NCBI GenBank assembly: GCA_016293005.1
Contig: JAEDFA010000005.1
Span: 1 to 49,140, forward strand
Length of the DNA stretch: 49,140 bases
Direction of reading: 5' to 3'
Source: Treponema sp.
GTDB lineage: Bacteria > Spirochaetota > Spirochaetia > Treponematales > Treponemataceae
Below the pieces are notes generated by a model. That model had not been told where the DNA came from. It did no database searches and saw only the letters and a list, made by a program, of their open reading frames with translations. A program made the position numbers and the translations under genes. This document shows positions 16,649-26,199 of the stretch, in pieces (within the stretch, counting starts at the first letter, position 1; each line of letters opens with the position of its first letter).

Positions 16649-17833
16649 TTAAAACAGTGCCGTATCTTCGCTGACTTCTACAGGATTTTTTGAATCATCA
16701 GATTTTTCAGATTCATTTTTGTCATCAAAATCCGATTTTACTTCTTTTTTCTTTGAAGAAGTTTTTTCTTCAGAAACGACAGGAACGCCTTCTTTAGTTT
16801 TTAAAACCTGACCTGGGAAAAGCAAATCCCTTAACTGTTTTTCGATTTTTTTTGCATATTCAGGATTTTGTTCAATAAACGCAACAGCATTTTCATGTCC
16901 CTGACCGACTTTTACATCGCCTTGCGTAAACCATGCACCTTTTTTATCGATTATTCCATGTTTTACAGCAGAATCAAGAAGACTTGCATATTTATTAATT
17001 CCTTTTCCGAAATAAATATCGAGTTCCACTTTTCTGAACGGAGGAGCAACTTTATTTTTTACAACTTTTACCCTGACTCTGTTTCCTAAAGCCTCTTCAT
17101 CACCTTTTCCATCAATTGTTTCAACCCTTCGGATTTCAAGACGGACAGAAGTATAAAATTTCAAAGCATTTCCACCAGTTGTAGTTTCAGGATTTCCAAA
17201 CATTACACCGATTTTCATTCGAATCTGGTTAATAAAAATAACAATACAGTTACTTTTTCCGATAATCGCAGTCAATTTTCTCAAAGCCTGACTCATAAGC
17301 CTTGCCTGAATTCCCATCTGAGCATCGCCCATATCTCCTTCGATTTCTTTCTGAGGAGTTAAAGCCGCAACAGAGTCAACAACGATAATATCAACAGCAC
17401 CGCTTCTTACAAGATTTTCTGTAATACTCAAAGCCTGCTCACCGCAATCCGGCTGAGAAACCCATAATTCATCGATATTAACACCAAGATTTTTAGCATA
17501 AACAGGATCCAAAGCGTGTTCTGCATCGACAAACGCTGCAATTCCGCCAAGTTTCTGCGCTTCTGCAATTGCATGCAACGCTAAAGTCGTTTTTCCCGAA
17601 CTTTCAGGACCATACATTTCTATAATGCGCCCGCGTGGATAACCGCCGATTCCAAGCGCTTCATCAAGCATAATAGAACCAGACGGAACTACATCGATTC
17701 CAGCAGCATTTGTGTGCGTACCAAGTTTCATAAGAGAACCTGCACCGTACTGCTTTTCAATCTGAAGTCTGGCCGCTTCCAATGCCTTTAACTTTTCAGA
17801 CATTTCCAAAGTTGTAGATTTTTCTGAACTCAT
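16649..17833 (-). CDS. recA: RecA recombinase
   Basis: The DNA strand-exchange ATPase of recombination and repair. Walker A GPESSGKT at residues 75-82, IVVDSVAALTPQKEIEGDMG, and the DNA-binding loops LMSQALRKLTAII and NQIRMKIGVMFGNPETTTGG identify it. The C-terminal tail is long and strongly charged (EKTSSKKKEVKSDFDDKNES). The start at MSSEKSTT (17833) follows GGAAGGGTG; the longer open frame has no site. It has 394 residues. Upstream, GGGTAAA (17864-17870) and TTTACCC (17892-17898) form an inverted repeat in the leader, and a weak promoter with TTGCCG and ATATAT lies at 17909-17937. No LexA box was recognised. Confidence 0.97.
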   Translation of the reverse strand: MSSEKSTTLEMSEKLKALEAARLQIEKQYGAGSLMKLGTHTNAAGIDVVPSGSIMLDEALGIGGYPRGRIIEMYGPESSGKTTLALHAIAEAQKLGGIAAFVDAEHALDPVYAKNLGVNIDELWVSQPDCGEQALSITENLVRSGAVDIIVVDSVAALTPQKEIEGDMGDAQMGIQARLMSQALRKLTAIIGKSNCIVIFINQIRMKIGVMFGNPETTTGGNALKFYTSVRLEIRRVETIDGKGDEEALGNRVRVKVVKNKVAPPFRKVELDIYFGKGINKYASLLDSAVKHGIIDKKGAWFTQGDVKVGQGHENAVAFIEQNPEYAKKIEKQLRDLLFPGQVLKTKEGVPVVSEEKTSSKKKEVKSDFDDKNESEKSDDSKNPVEVSEDTALF

Positions 17834-17954
17834 TTTATCACCCTTCCTGGAATGAAATCTAATGGGTAAAATTCCCACAGGCAGAATAAAATTTACCCTG
17901 CATATATTATATATCCGTTTTTTTTCACTTTCGGCAAAAAATTTACAAAAAAAT

Positions 17955-19052
17955 TTAAGGATTTACAAGATTTTTTGCATTTTGATGAACTGCCCTTCCC
18001 TCAAGATAAATTTTTCCTAAATCATCAGAAATTTTTGCAAGAACTTCCAGCGGCTGGTCTATTAAAATTTCAGGTGATTCAGCAAACCTCAAAGGAACAA
18101 CTCCGTCAACTTTTTTTAAATCTTCATAACCCACAAGAAAATCGCAATCAAAAGAATTTTCACCCTGAACAGCGTTTGAAATTCTGCCTTTCCAGTTTAT
18201 CCAGCAATCAAGATACAAAAACGGATTTTCGTTTACCTGTGAAAAAGTCGGAACATCCTTGAGCGTTGTAAAATCAGGAATTTCAAGGTAATCCATAATA
18301 TTTCGGGCTTTCTGTTTTACCGCAAAAGAAGCATTAGAATTTAAAATTCTGTTTATTTCAATCTGACAGGCATTATCGCGTCCGTCATTATAATATGTGA
18401 AAATTTTATCAAATGTTTTTTCTATTTGGGAAGATGAAAGAACGACTTTATACGATGAAGAGGAATTTTTATCGATAATGTCTTTTTTGTCTATTGCCGT
18501 AAGTTCAAGATACGACAAATCTGCCCGTCCATCAGAAACCGGCTGTTCTTGAAAACTTAAACTGAACGCAAAAATTCCGCCAAGACATGCCGCAATCACG
18601 GGAACGACAATTTTTAAAATTTTATAAGGCGCAATACCGACTGGAGGAAAAAATTTTTCGATTTTACCGGAATCAACCCAACTGCAAATCGTAGAATAAT
18701 CGCCGTCTTTACGGATAAATTCCATTGCATCAAGGGCAACTTTATTCTGCGGGTCGTATTCAAGAATTTCCATATAATACTGAATTGCCCTTTCAGTATC
18801 TCCCCTGCGCAAATACAAAACAGCCTGCCCCAAAAGAAGCGAAATATCAGACATTTTTATACGCCGCGCTTTCTGGAAATTTGAAGAAGCAGAACCGTAA
18901 TCGCCAAGATAAAGATAAGAAATTCCAAGTTTAAGATAAAAATCGAAATTATTCTCATAATTTTGTTCATGCGATTCAAGAAGAAGCACCGCTTTTGAGA
19001 ATTTTCTGCGTTTCATCAGTTTTTTTGCAAACGATAGACTATCTTGAGGCAT
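17955..19052 (-). CDS. TPR protein with a central membrane segment
   Basis: 365 residues. The N-terminal 130 residues form TPR-like helical repeats (FYLKLGISYLYLGDYGSASSN, then AVLYLRRGDTERAIQYYMEI). One membrane helix lies at about residues 147-167 (ILKIVVPVIAACLGGIFAFS), followed by an exported-type domain with no known motif. The start is ATG after GGAGAAAGAAA. Its first bases overlap the 3' end of the gene at 19039 by 14 bp. The arrangement is one common in treponemal protein-interaction scaffolds. Partners cannot be inferred; the overlap suggests co-translation with the envelope genes beside it. Confidence 0.78.
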   Translation of the reverse strand: MPQDSLSFAKKLMKRRKFSKAVLLLESHEQNYENNFDFYLKLGISYLYLGDYGSASSNFQKARRIKMSDISLLLGQAVLYLRRGDTERAIQYYMEILEYDPQNKVALDAMEFIRKDGDYSTICSWVDSGKIEKFFPPVGIAPYKILKIVVPVIAACLGGIFAFSLSFQEQPVSDGRADLSYLELTAIDKKDIIDKNSSSSYKVVLSSSQIEKTFDKIFTYYNDGRDNACQIEINRILNSNASFAVKQKARNIMDYLEIPDFTTLKDVPTFSQVNENPFLYLDCWINWKGRISNAVQGENSFDCDFLVGYEDLKKVDGVVPLRFAESPEILIDQPLEVLAKISDDLGKIYLEGRAVHQNAKNLVNP

Positions 19053-20565
19053 TTTCTTTCTCCAATGCTTCGATAATGGAATCTAACTCATCATTTAAAA
19101 GAAGAAATTCACTGCGTTCAAGAGTGCTGTTCGGATCAAGTTTTTCGATTTTGTCTATTAATTTTTGAATGTATACAGGGTCAAGCTGAGATTTTGAAAC
19201 CGGTTTCAAAGATTTTTCTTCTGGCAAAGAAGAATTTTGCGTTTTTTTCTCCACCTGAACAGAAGGTTTTGGCACTTTTTTTATACTTTCACTTTCAGAA
19301 GAAACGATATTTTTGTAAACATTATTATTTTCTGCACCATTTTTACTCTGAACATCACCATCTGCTTTACTTTCCTGTTCAAGCCTTTCTGCTTCTTTTA
19401 ATTCTTCCTGTTTTTTTTCATAAAGTTTTACAAATTCTTCACCCGGAGAAGGTCGTCCATCAGTTGAAAGCGCAATATAAAATTTTACTGAAAAACTTTC
19501 TTCTGGATTTACTTTTACAGATGACCAGTTCAATCCGACAGCAGAATTATTATACGAGAACACGCTGTCAAAAGGCTTTCCGTCACCGCAAGAAGGAATC
19601 CAACCGGGAAGCGTAAAAACATCTTTATTTGCAAGGGAAAATACTTCCGGTAAAGATGCATCTGCACACGCAAAAAGAACTTCCATCGCAGCCTTTGAAT
19701 TTTTTGAAGAAATCGATTTTAAATCGTCAAAATTTTTAACCTGAAGTTCATAGTTTATGAGTTTTTCTTTATCGTAAAAATGCGCAGAAAAGCGTTCTCC
19801 TAAAACAGTATCCAAAACTGCTTTTATTCCGTACGCTTCAAGCCTTTTTGTAATATTCTGAACAGAAACTGTCACCTGAACGATATCTTCAGCTTTTTGC
19901 GGCTCAGATTTAATACATGAAAAATCTACTATAACATTCGCAAGTTTCTGAACTGAGTAAAGAAGCTGACCGCCGTTTTCAGTTGACCGGGCTGCAACAG
20001 AAATTCCTGTTTTATCTGAAAGTTTGTATTCTTTTGTTCCAATTAAAAGAGAGAAAAAAGATGAAGTGCATTCGTCGTAAGTTTCAAGAACATTGTACGA
20101 AATTGCCTTATCATCTAAAACAGAAATATTATAAGTCCCGAGTTTTCCATTTAAATAAAGTTTTATATTTCCGACAGTGTGATTAATTTTCTTTTGTGAA
20201 AAAGGATTTCCCTTATTTTTTGAAGTTTTTTTTGTTTTTGAAGAAGCCTTTTGTTTTGTTTTTTTTGAAGATTTTTTTTCGGCTTCCTGCTCTTTTTCTG
20301 AATTTAAGACATTTTCTGCATTTTGCAGAACCTGAGGATTTTCAAGATTTTCTTGATTTTCAGCTAGCGCTTCTTTTTTATTTTTTGAAGATTTTTTAGA
20401 TTTTTTTTTCGCCGGCGTCTTAGTTTTCTTTTTTGAAGAAGGATTTTCTTTTTCTTCTATATTTACAGTAGATGCGCTGTCTTCTACAGTCTGTGAAAAA
20501 ACTTGAGAACAAAATAAAACAACCAGAAAGAAAAATAAACATTTTGATATTTTTTTAAAATTCAT
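19039..20565 (-). CDS. Secreted Lys-rich protein of unknown function
   Basis: 508 residues with a signal peptide (MNFKKISKCLFFFLVVLFCSQVFSQ, cleaved after residue about 25). A low-complexity Lys/Ser/Glu-rich region follows (about residues 35-125, with KKTKTPAKKKSKKSS), then a domain with Phe/Val beta patterns (GKLGTYNISVLDDKAISYNV) and a charged C-terminus. No domain was recognised. The start has GGAGG upstream and overlaps the stop of the gene at 20565 by one base. It is the middle of a three-gene cluster and is probably an envelope or periplasmic protein. The Lys-rich stretch could bind acidic polymers, which is a guess. Confidence 0.7.
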   Translation of the reverse strand: MNFKKISKCLFFFLVVLFCSQVFSQTVEDSASTVNIEEKENPSSKKKTKTPAKKKSKKSSKNKKEALAENQENLENPQVLQNAENVLNSEKEQEAEKKSSKKTKQKASSKTKKTSKNKGNPFSQKKINHTVGNIKLYLNGKLGTYNISVLDDKAISYNVLETYDECTSSFFSLLIGTKEYKLSDKTGISVAARSTENGGQLLYSVQKLANVIVDFSCIKSEPQKAEDIVQVTVSVQNITKRLEAYGIKAVLDTVLGERFSAHFYDKEKLINYELQVKNFDDLKSISSKNSKAAMEVLFACADASLPEVFSLANKDVFTLPGWIPSCGDGKPFDSVFSYNNSAVGLNWSSVKVNPEESFSVKFYIALSTDGRPSPGEEFVKLYEKKQEELKEAERLEQESKADGDVQSKNGAENNNVYKNIVSSESESIKKVPKPSVQVEKKTQNSSLPEEKSLKPVSKSQLDPVYIQKLIDKIEKLDPNSTLERSEFLLLNDELDSIIEALEKENASR

Positions 20566-21500
20566 TATTTTGCCTCCTGATTTTTTCTTGAATCCAAAAG
20601 ATTTTGGGTTGTTTTTGCCTTTCGCTTTAAAAGATTTATTCTCTCCTGATTGTCTGTAAGTTCTGTTTTTCTTGCGTTGTCCTGTTGTTTTTCTGACTCG
20701 TAGACTTTATCCTGAAGAGAATCATTTTCCTTTTGAAGAGTATTTTTTTCTATTGTAAGGTTTTTATTCTGAAGTTCAAGGTCAGCATTTTTCTTTTGCA
20801 AATCTGCCATACGCCTTCTGACTTCTTCGGAAGTTTCTGAGCCATAAATGCGCATCTGACGCTCATAATCTTCTTTTGCGGAAAGATATTCTTCACCAGT
20901 TTCTTTTAAAAGGTAAAGAAGTTTTTCTTCTCTTGTACGCTGATTTAAAGAATCAAGGCGAAACTGAGCCGTAGGCGTTTTTGTATCTTCAGGGAAATCG
21001 TTAACAAGGCGTTCAAAAATAAGGCGAGATTCATCGTAATTGTAAGAAGAATAAAAACTTTCACCAATCCAAAAAAGTGCCGACGGATAAAGAGAATTTT
21101 CAGGATACTGATGGCAAAAATCGCTTAAAAGAAGAATTGCCTTTTCGTACTCACCCAAATTGTACAAAGCCCTGCCTTTCTGATATAAAATTTGCGCAGA
21201 ATATGGATTTTCTGGAAATTTAGAAGAAAAAACTTCCATATCATCGTAAGCGTTTTTGTAGTCCGAAGCGTACATTTCGGCACATATAAGCATATACCAT
21301 GTGTCGGCATTGTCGTTTTCTTTAAATGAAAGCGCTTTTTTAAACAATGTTATTGAAGAAACCCAATCACCTTTTTTATACGCTTCTGTTCCCTGAACAA
21401 ACGCCCAAGAAGCCTGACTTAACGAAGAATTTTCCTGAGATATAACTAAAAAATTTAGAGAAAAAAACAAAGTTAAAAATGCCGTCAGTATTTTTTTCAT
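20565..21500 (-). CDS. Secreted TPR/coiled-coil protein (BamD/YbgF-like)
   Basis: 311 residues. A signal peptide (residues 1-21, LTAFLTLFFSLNFLVIS) leads to TPR repeats (residues about 30-200: WYMLICAEMYASDYKNAYDD, NPYSAQILYQKGRALYNLGE, ALFWIGESFYSSYNYDESRL) and then a long coiled coil (about 205-300, with ADLQKKNADLELQNKNLTIE). The TPR part resembles BamD, and the coiled-coil-plus-TPR combination resembles YbgF/CpoB, but the order is reversed from YbgF. The ATG follows GAGGTTCAG. It is the first gene of the cluster on this strand. An envelope assembly role is plausible but not demonstrated. Confidence 0.78.
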   Translation of the reverse strand: MKKILTAFLTLFFSLNFLVISQENSSLSQASWAFVQGTEAYKKGDWVSSITLFKKALSFKENDNADTWYMLICAEMYASDYKNAYDDMEVFSSKFPENPYSAQILYQKGRALYNLGEYEKAILLLSDFCHQYPENSLYPSALFWIGESFYSSYNYDESRLIFERLVNDFPEDTKTPTAQFRLDSLNQRTREEKLLYLLKETGEEYLSAKEDYERQMRIYGSETSEEVRRRMADLQKKNADLELQNKNLTIEKNTLQKENDSLQDKVYESEKQQDNARKTELTDNQERINLLKRKAKTTQNLLDSRKNQEAK

Positions 21501-21544
21501 CTGAACCTCAAAACAATTTATAAAGTCCCTCTAAAAAGAAATTT

Positions 21545-22177
21545 TTAGAAGTTCCATTTTAGCTTTCCGTTAAAGAACGCAGAACCGGAAACAACGATGT
21601 CACTTCCAGCCTCTATAACAGAAGAAACAGTATTTTCGTTTACACCGCCGTCAACGCTTATAAGAAAATTATATTTATATTCTTCACGGATTTTTTTAAG
21701 TTCTTTTATTTTATTTACGCACGAAGGAATTAAAGACTGACCGCCAAAACCAGGATTTACGGTCATGACAAGCACAAGATCGACATATTGCAAAATTTCG
21801 CTTAAAACAGACACTGGAGTTGACGGACAGATTGAAATCCCCGCCTTTTTACCGAGTGAATGAATTTTCTCGACGATTCTGTGCTGGTGCAAAGCTGCCT
21901 CAGAATGAAAAGTAATCCAGTCAGCACCGCTTTCTGCAAAAGAATCAATGTGATTTTCAGGATGCTCAATCATAAGATGAACATCAAACGGAAGCGAAGT
22001 AAGATGCCTTATGCTTTTTACGACAGGTTCTCCGTAAGAAATTTGAGGAACAAAAATTCCGTCCATTACATCGATGTGAACGGCTTTTCCATTGTTATCT
22101 TCAATTAATTTTATTGCGTTCTTTAACTCTGAAAAATCAGCAGAAAGAAGCGACGGCGCAAGAATTAAATTATTCAT
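21545..22177 (-). CDS. rpe: Ribulose-phosphate 3-epimerase
   Basis: Interconverts ribulose-5-phosphate and xylulose-5-phosphate in the pentose phosphate pathway. It shows the TIM-barrel motifs APSLLSADF (7-15), HIDVMDG (34-40, metal-binding His and catalytic Asp), DVHLMIEHPE, VNPGFGGQ and ISVDGGVN. The open frame extends to 22216, but the start is placed at MNNLILAP (22177) for two reasons: homologues begin there, and a promoter (TTTACA-17-TATTAT) ends 7 nt before that ATG. Only GAAGAA precedes the ATG, so the mRNA may be leaderless. It has 210 residues, the normal length. Confidence 0.94.
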   Translation of the reverse strand: MNNLILAPSLLSADFSELKNAIKLIEDNNGKAVHIDVMDGIFVPQISYGEPVVKSIRHLTSLPFDVHLMIEHPENHIDSFAESGADWITFHSEAALHQHRIVEKIHSLGKKAGISICPSTPVSVLSEILQYVDLVLVMTVNPGFGGQSLIPSCVNKIKELKKIREEYKYNFLISVDGGVNENTVSSVIEAGSDIVVSGSAFFNGKLKWNF

Positions 22178-22184
22178 TTCTTCA

Positions 22185-22213
22185 ATAATATCAGAAGAAT
22201 TTAATATTGTAAA
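22185..22213 (-). promoter_or_regulatory. rpe promoter immediately before the start codon
   Basis: On the minus strand TTTACA (22208-22213), a 17-bp spacer and TATTAT (22185-22190). The ATG at 22177 is 7 nt beyond the -10 box, so transcription likely starts at or within a base of the A of ATG. Confidence 0.55.
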
Positions 22214-22315
22214 CATTTTAAAAATCAGGGCATCACGAAAAACTTAAGCCTTCAGAGAGAATCCTAACAGAAATATTTCTAAAAAAAATTTAACAAAATT
22301 ATATTATAAAATTAC

Positions 22316-22344
22316 TTGACATATTATTGATTTAAGTATATAAA
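22316..22344 (+). promoter_or_regulatory. Upstream promoter of the TPR-greA pair
   Basis: TTGACA (22316-22321), 17-bp spacer, TATAAA (22339-22344): close to consensus. A transcript from here has a leader of about 65 nt without a clear Shine-Dalgarno site before the ATG at 22416. Confidence 0.6.
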
Positions 22345-22379
22345 CTTTACTCCGCTTTTTAAAAAAAATCATAATTCCA

Positions 22380-22407
22380 TTGACTAAAATTTTCAAAATA
22401 GTATAAT
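22380..22407 (+). promoter_or_regulatory. Second promoter of the TPR-greA pair, next to the start codon
   Basis: TTGACT (22380-22385), 16-bp spacer, TATAAT (22402-22407). The ATG at 22416 is 8 nt past the -10 box and is preceded only by A residues, so this promoter would give a leaderless or nearly leaderless mRNA. Confidence 0.55.
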
Positions 22408-22415
22408 TAAAAAAA

Positions 22416-23354
22416 ATGCCTATGGAACTTCACACTAAAGAAGGATTAAACCGAGCGCTTAAACATCTCGAAAATGCAGATCCTTACAAAGCCCATGACG
22501 AACTTCTTGCATTGTTTTACTCAGACATAAACAACATGGAGCTTGTTTTTACAGGAAATTACTGTAATCTTTGGTGCGAATATCTAAAAACAACGCTAAA
22601 AATAGAAGATTCGTTCTTAAAAGGTGAACAGCTTTTAATTGACTGGAAAAATTTCATTTCCTACATCAGAAGACAAAGCGACATTTTTGAACCTGCACTT
22701 TTTGCACTTCAAAAAGGAATTTTTTCCCTCGCATTAAACTGTTTTCTGCTAGTCAAAGAAGAAAAAGATTCTATTCATAAAGCGGCAGTTTTCAGAAAAA
22801 TCGGCGTCTGTTACAAGCAGCTTGGAGAATATCCAAATGCCTTCAAGAGCTTGTCAGATGCAAATGATCTTCATCCGTATCAGGCAGACATTCTCGCAGA
22901 TTTAGCAGATTGTTATGCACTTACAGGCGATGACAGAAGTGCAAAAGTTCTCTTTAGAGAAGCATTTTTTATCGAACCGTCAAAAATTGAACTGGATTTT
23001 CTAAATTCTAGTCTGATTCGTGATATAATCGACGAACTTTCAGAAAAAAATTATCCTGATTCAGTTTTATGCTGCTGGATTCCCGTATACGCAGTTCTAT
23101 GGGGAATTTTCAATGTTACGCGAACGCTCGGCTCCAAAGACATTGCCGGAATACAAAAAGAGATTTTTGCACTCGAAAATGAAAACAAAAATCCTTCCAG
23201 CAATTCAGAAGTGATAGTTCCGCGTCTAATAAATTTATATTTTTGGCTGATAGATTTTTACCTGAAAAAAAACGAAAACACAAATCAGGTAGACAAACTG
23301 CTTCTAAAAATAAAAATTCTTGATTCGTCTATATACGAACAATATGTAAAATAG
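22416..23354 (+). CDS. TPR protein upstream of the giant GreA
   Basis: 312 residues of helical repeats with no signal peptide or membrane segment, so cytoplasmic. TPR-like units are clearest in the middle (residues 128-190: FRKIGVCYKQLGEYPNAFKS, ILADLADCYALTGDDRSAK, VLFREAFFIEPSKIELD). No enzyme motif was seen. The start (ATG, MPMELHTK) has no ribosome site and lies 8 nt after a -10 box; a second in-frame ATG is two codons on. It is followed 37 bp later by the GreA-like gene on the same strand, so the two are probably one operon and may act together. The function is not known to me. Confidence 0.78.
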   Translation: MPMELHTKEGLNRALKHLENADPYKAHDELLALFYSDINNMELVFTGNYCNLWCEYLKTTLKIEDSFLKGEQLLIDWKNFISYIRRQSDIFEPALFALQKGIFSLALNCFLLVKEEKDSIHKAAVFRKIGVCYKQLGEYPNAFKSLSDANDLHPYQADILADLADCYALTGDDRSAKVLFREAFFIEPSKIELDFLNSSLIRDIIDELSEKNYPDSVLCCWIPVYAVLWGIFNVTRTLGSKDIAGIQKEIFALENENKNPSSNSEVIVPRLINLYFWLIDFYLKKNENTNQVDKLLLKIKILDSSIYEQYVK

Positions 23355-23391
23355 TCAATACAAAGCACAAATACAAACAGGAGTTTTTTTT

Positions 23392-26091
23392 ATGTCAGAA
23401 GAACTTATCAATTCCGTTCAGGCAATGCTGAAGGAAGAAACTTGGACAAGAGCGACAATTTCCAATTACACAATCAACAACATCAAAGAACTTGCAAATT
23501 TACTGGAAAAAGCAAAAAGCGAAGCATGTACAAAAGAAATCAACGAAATCTGTACAGAGCATCTTTCTCACACAAAAGACAGCATCATCGCGCTTTATCT
23601 TTCTGGAATGATTTCAATCGAACAGAAAACTCTTGATAATTCAAATTTAATTACACTCGTAGACATTTTTGAGAAAAATCACAAAGAGCCTGTTGTAGAA
23701 TATTTGTGTCAGAGCATTCTCGAAGATGATTCAGACAACAAATTTGCAATCAGAACACTCGCACACCTTTATCAGAGCGAAAATAAACCGGAAGTCTGGG
23801 ATTTATACGAAAAACTTGTAAAAATCGACTATTCTGAAGCAGAAATCTGCAAAATTCTCGCCGAACATTACGAAGCAGAATCGGATTCAAAAAAGGCAGT
23901 TGAATATTACAAAAAAGCAATTCTGCGCTATGTAAATGCAAAAAATATGACTGCAATAAAAGAGTTATGGACAAAACTAATCTCTATAATTCCGCTTGAA
24001 ATCGACTTCTTCGAACTTGTAAAACGAAAAATCGCAAAAACAATCGGCGACGACAAAACACTGACTTTAATTCAGGAACTTTACAACTGGTACAAAGACA
24101 ACAAGAAATGGGAAACGGCAATCTCTCTTATAAAAGAAATTCTTACACTCGACAGTCAAGACAACTGGGCAAGAAAAGAAATCGTAGAGTGTTACCGCGA
24201 ATACTACAAAAACCACTCAAACCTCGACGAATACATCCGCGCCTCAAATCTTACGCAGAGTTACAGGGATATTTTTCAGGCAATTAACGACTTTGAAAAA
24301 CACATTTCATTTGATGTAAAGCATTTTGTATTCCACAGAAATTGGGGTGTCGGAAAAATCACAAAAGTTCAAAACAATGAACTTACGATTAACTTTGGTA
24401 AAAAAGCCGGAATCCACACAATGACTTTAAAAATGGCTGTTTCCGCCCTCACTCCTCTTGCAAAAGACCACATTTGGGTTTTAAAAGCAACAAACAGCCG
24501 AGAAGATTTAAACAAACGCGTAAAAAATGATAAAGTCGAAACATTAAAAATAATCATTAAGAGTTTTGACAACAACTGCGACTTCAAAAAAATAAAGGCA
24601 GAACTGGTTCCTTCTATTTTAACTCAAGGCGAATGGACTTCATGGAATGCAGCCGCTAAAAAAGAACTCGACACAAATCCAATTTTTGGCGTAAACCCGA
24701 ACGATATTTCAATGTACACGGTAAGAGAAAACAAAATTACGCCAGAAGAAAAACTTTCAAACGAATTTAAAGCGCAAAAACAATTCTTCGAAAGAATCTG
24801 CATCCTCATGAAATTCATCGAAAACGAAGAAACAGACAAGTCAAGCGATCTTTTTGCAGAAATGTACAGTTATTTTACCGCATACCTCAAAAACATCACC
24901 AAAGTCAACGAAGAAGTTCTTGCATCTTACCTTATCGTTCAAAAACTTTCATCACTCGACAAAATGTTTGCTTTCCCGGTAAAATACACTTTCAGCGATA
25001 TATTCAACAAAATCGAAAATCCGCGCGAAATGTATGAACTCCTTAAAGACAAAAAAAATACTACTTTACGCGAAGATTTTCTCAGCGCAATCAAGATGCT
25101 TACTGACTGGGATGACATTTACATCAATATGTTCCCTACAGTTCTCAAAGAAATGTTAATCGACGAATTAATCGAAGCCGGTAAAGAAGAAAAAGTAAAG
25201 AAAATGGTCATCAAATGTTTCGAAAATTACCGCGATTACAGGAATGCAGTTTTATTCCTCTTTGAAAAATGCAGAACAAAAGACTGGTTTGTAAATTCAG
25301 GCATTTCTTACGAAAAACAGCTCATTACACTCATTAATATCATCGAGCTTACATTCTTTGAAATCACAAACCATACAAACACAACAGAAAACAAAAAAAT
25401 CAATAAAAACGCAACAAAACTTCTCTTTGAAGACGGACATCTTGTAAAATACATGTTCGAAGACGACAACATCGAAACTGTAAAACGAATGTATACGCTC
25501 ATCGACGACATTCAGGATCTTGAACCAGACTATAAATTCAGCCTCAGGAACAAAATTCTTGAAAAGTATCCAAGTTTCAAATTCCACACTTCAGAAGAAA
25601 AACCTCTTACACCAAAAGGAGTTTTTGTTACGGCTAAAAAACTCAAAGAAAAACAACAGACAGCCTTTAATATTCAGAATGTGGAACTTCCTGCCAATGC
25701 AAAAGAAATTGCAGAAGCGCGCGAACAAGGCGACTTAAAAGAAAACGCAGAATACAAAGCAGCAAAAGAACATCAGCACAAACTCAATGTTGACCTTGCA
25801 AAACTTCAGGAAGAACTTGGAAAAGCAATTGTTTTCAATCCGGCTTCAATTACTACAGCAATCGTTTCATTCGGAACAAAAGTCGTTCTTCATAACAATG
25901 ACACAAATACCGATGATACATTTACAATTCTTGGACCATGGGAATCTGACCCTGACAACGGAATTCTTTCATATATGTCGCCGCTTGGAAACGCAATCTT
26001 GAACTTAAAACAAGGCGAATCAAAAGAATTCTACATCAACGGAAAGAAAAAGAATTACACCGTAGTTTCAATTACCGCCGCAGAATTCTAA
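23392..26091 (+). CDS. greA: Giant GreA-type transcription factor with long helical N-terminal part
   Basis: 899 residues. The C-terminal ~155 residues are GreA: a coiled-coil segment ending AREQGDLKENAEYKAAKE, in which Asp781 and Glu784 match the tip acidic pair that cleaves backtracked RNA in E. coli GreA (Asp41, Glu44), and a globular domain with LGPWESDPDNGILSYMSPLG. It rescues stalled RNA polymerase. The long N-terminal part has helical/TPR-like repeats (ICKILAEHYEAESDSKKAVE) and, at about residues 308-345, FVFHRNWGVGKITKVQ, which looks like the Tudor-like fold of CarD/TRCF interaction domains. Normal GreA has about 158 residues; long versions are known in Borrelia and Treponema. The ATG has GGAG (23381-23384) upstream. 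Confidence 0.88.
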   Translation: MSEELINSVQAMLKEETWTRATISNYTINNIKELANLLEKAKSEACTKEINEICTEHLSHTKDSIIALYLSGMISIEQKTLDNSNLITLVDIFEKNHKEPVVEYLCQSILEDDSDNKFAIRTLAHLYQSENKPEVWDLYEKLVKIDYSEAEICKILAEHYEAESDSKKAVEYYKKAILRYVNAKNMTAIKELWTKLISIIPLEIDFFELVKRKIAKTIGDDKTLTLIQELYNWYKDNKKWETAISLIKEILTLDSQDNWARKEIVECYREYYKNHSNLDEYIRASNLTQSYRDIFQAINDFEKHISFDVKHFVFHRNWGVGKITKVQNNELTINFGKKAGIHTMTLKMAVSALTPLAKDHIWVLKATNSREDLNKRVKNDKVETLKIIIKSFDNNCDFKKIKAELVPSILTQGEWTSWNAAAKKELDTNPIFGVNPNDISMYTVRENKITPEEKLSNEFKAQKQFFERICILMKFIENEETDKSSDLFAEMYSYFTAYLKNITKVNEEVLASYLIVQKLSSLDKMFAFPVKYTFSDIFNKIENPREMYELLKDKKNTTLREDFLSAIKMLTDWDDIYINMFPTVLKEMLIDELIEAGKEEKVKKMVIKCFENYRDYRNAVLFLFEKCRTKDWFVNSGISYEKQLITLINIIELTFFEITNHTNTTENKKINKNATKLLFEDGHLVKYMFEDDNIETVKRMYTLIDDIQDLEPDYKFSLRNKILEKYPSFKFHTSEEKPLTPKGVFVTAKKLKEKQQTAFNIQNVELPANAKEIAEAREQGDLKENAEYKAAKEHQHKLNVDLAKLQEELGKAIVFNPASITTAIVSFGTKVVLHNNDTNTDDTFTILGPWESDPDNGILSYMSPLGNAILNLKQGESKEFYINGKKKNYTVVSITAAEF

Positions 26092-26146
26092 TTTTTCAAA
26101 AACATTTCATTCAGAATCATTCTGTGTGAAAAAAAAGTTTCAAATA

Positions 26147-26199
26147 AAATCCCCTTATAATTTTTTCAAATTGCAGAAAAACTTTTAAGGGGATTTTTT
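26147..26199 (+). terminator. Intrinsic terminator after greA
   Basis: AAAATCCCCTTA (26147-26158) pairs with TAAGGGGATTTT (26186-26197); the loop is about 27 nt and T residues follow. It ends the TPR-greA transcript. Confidence 0.8.
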
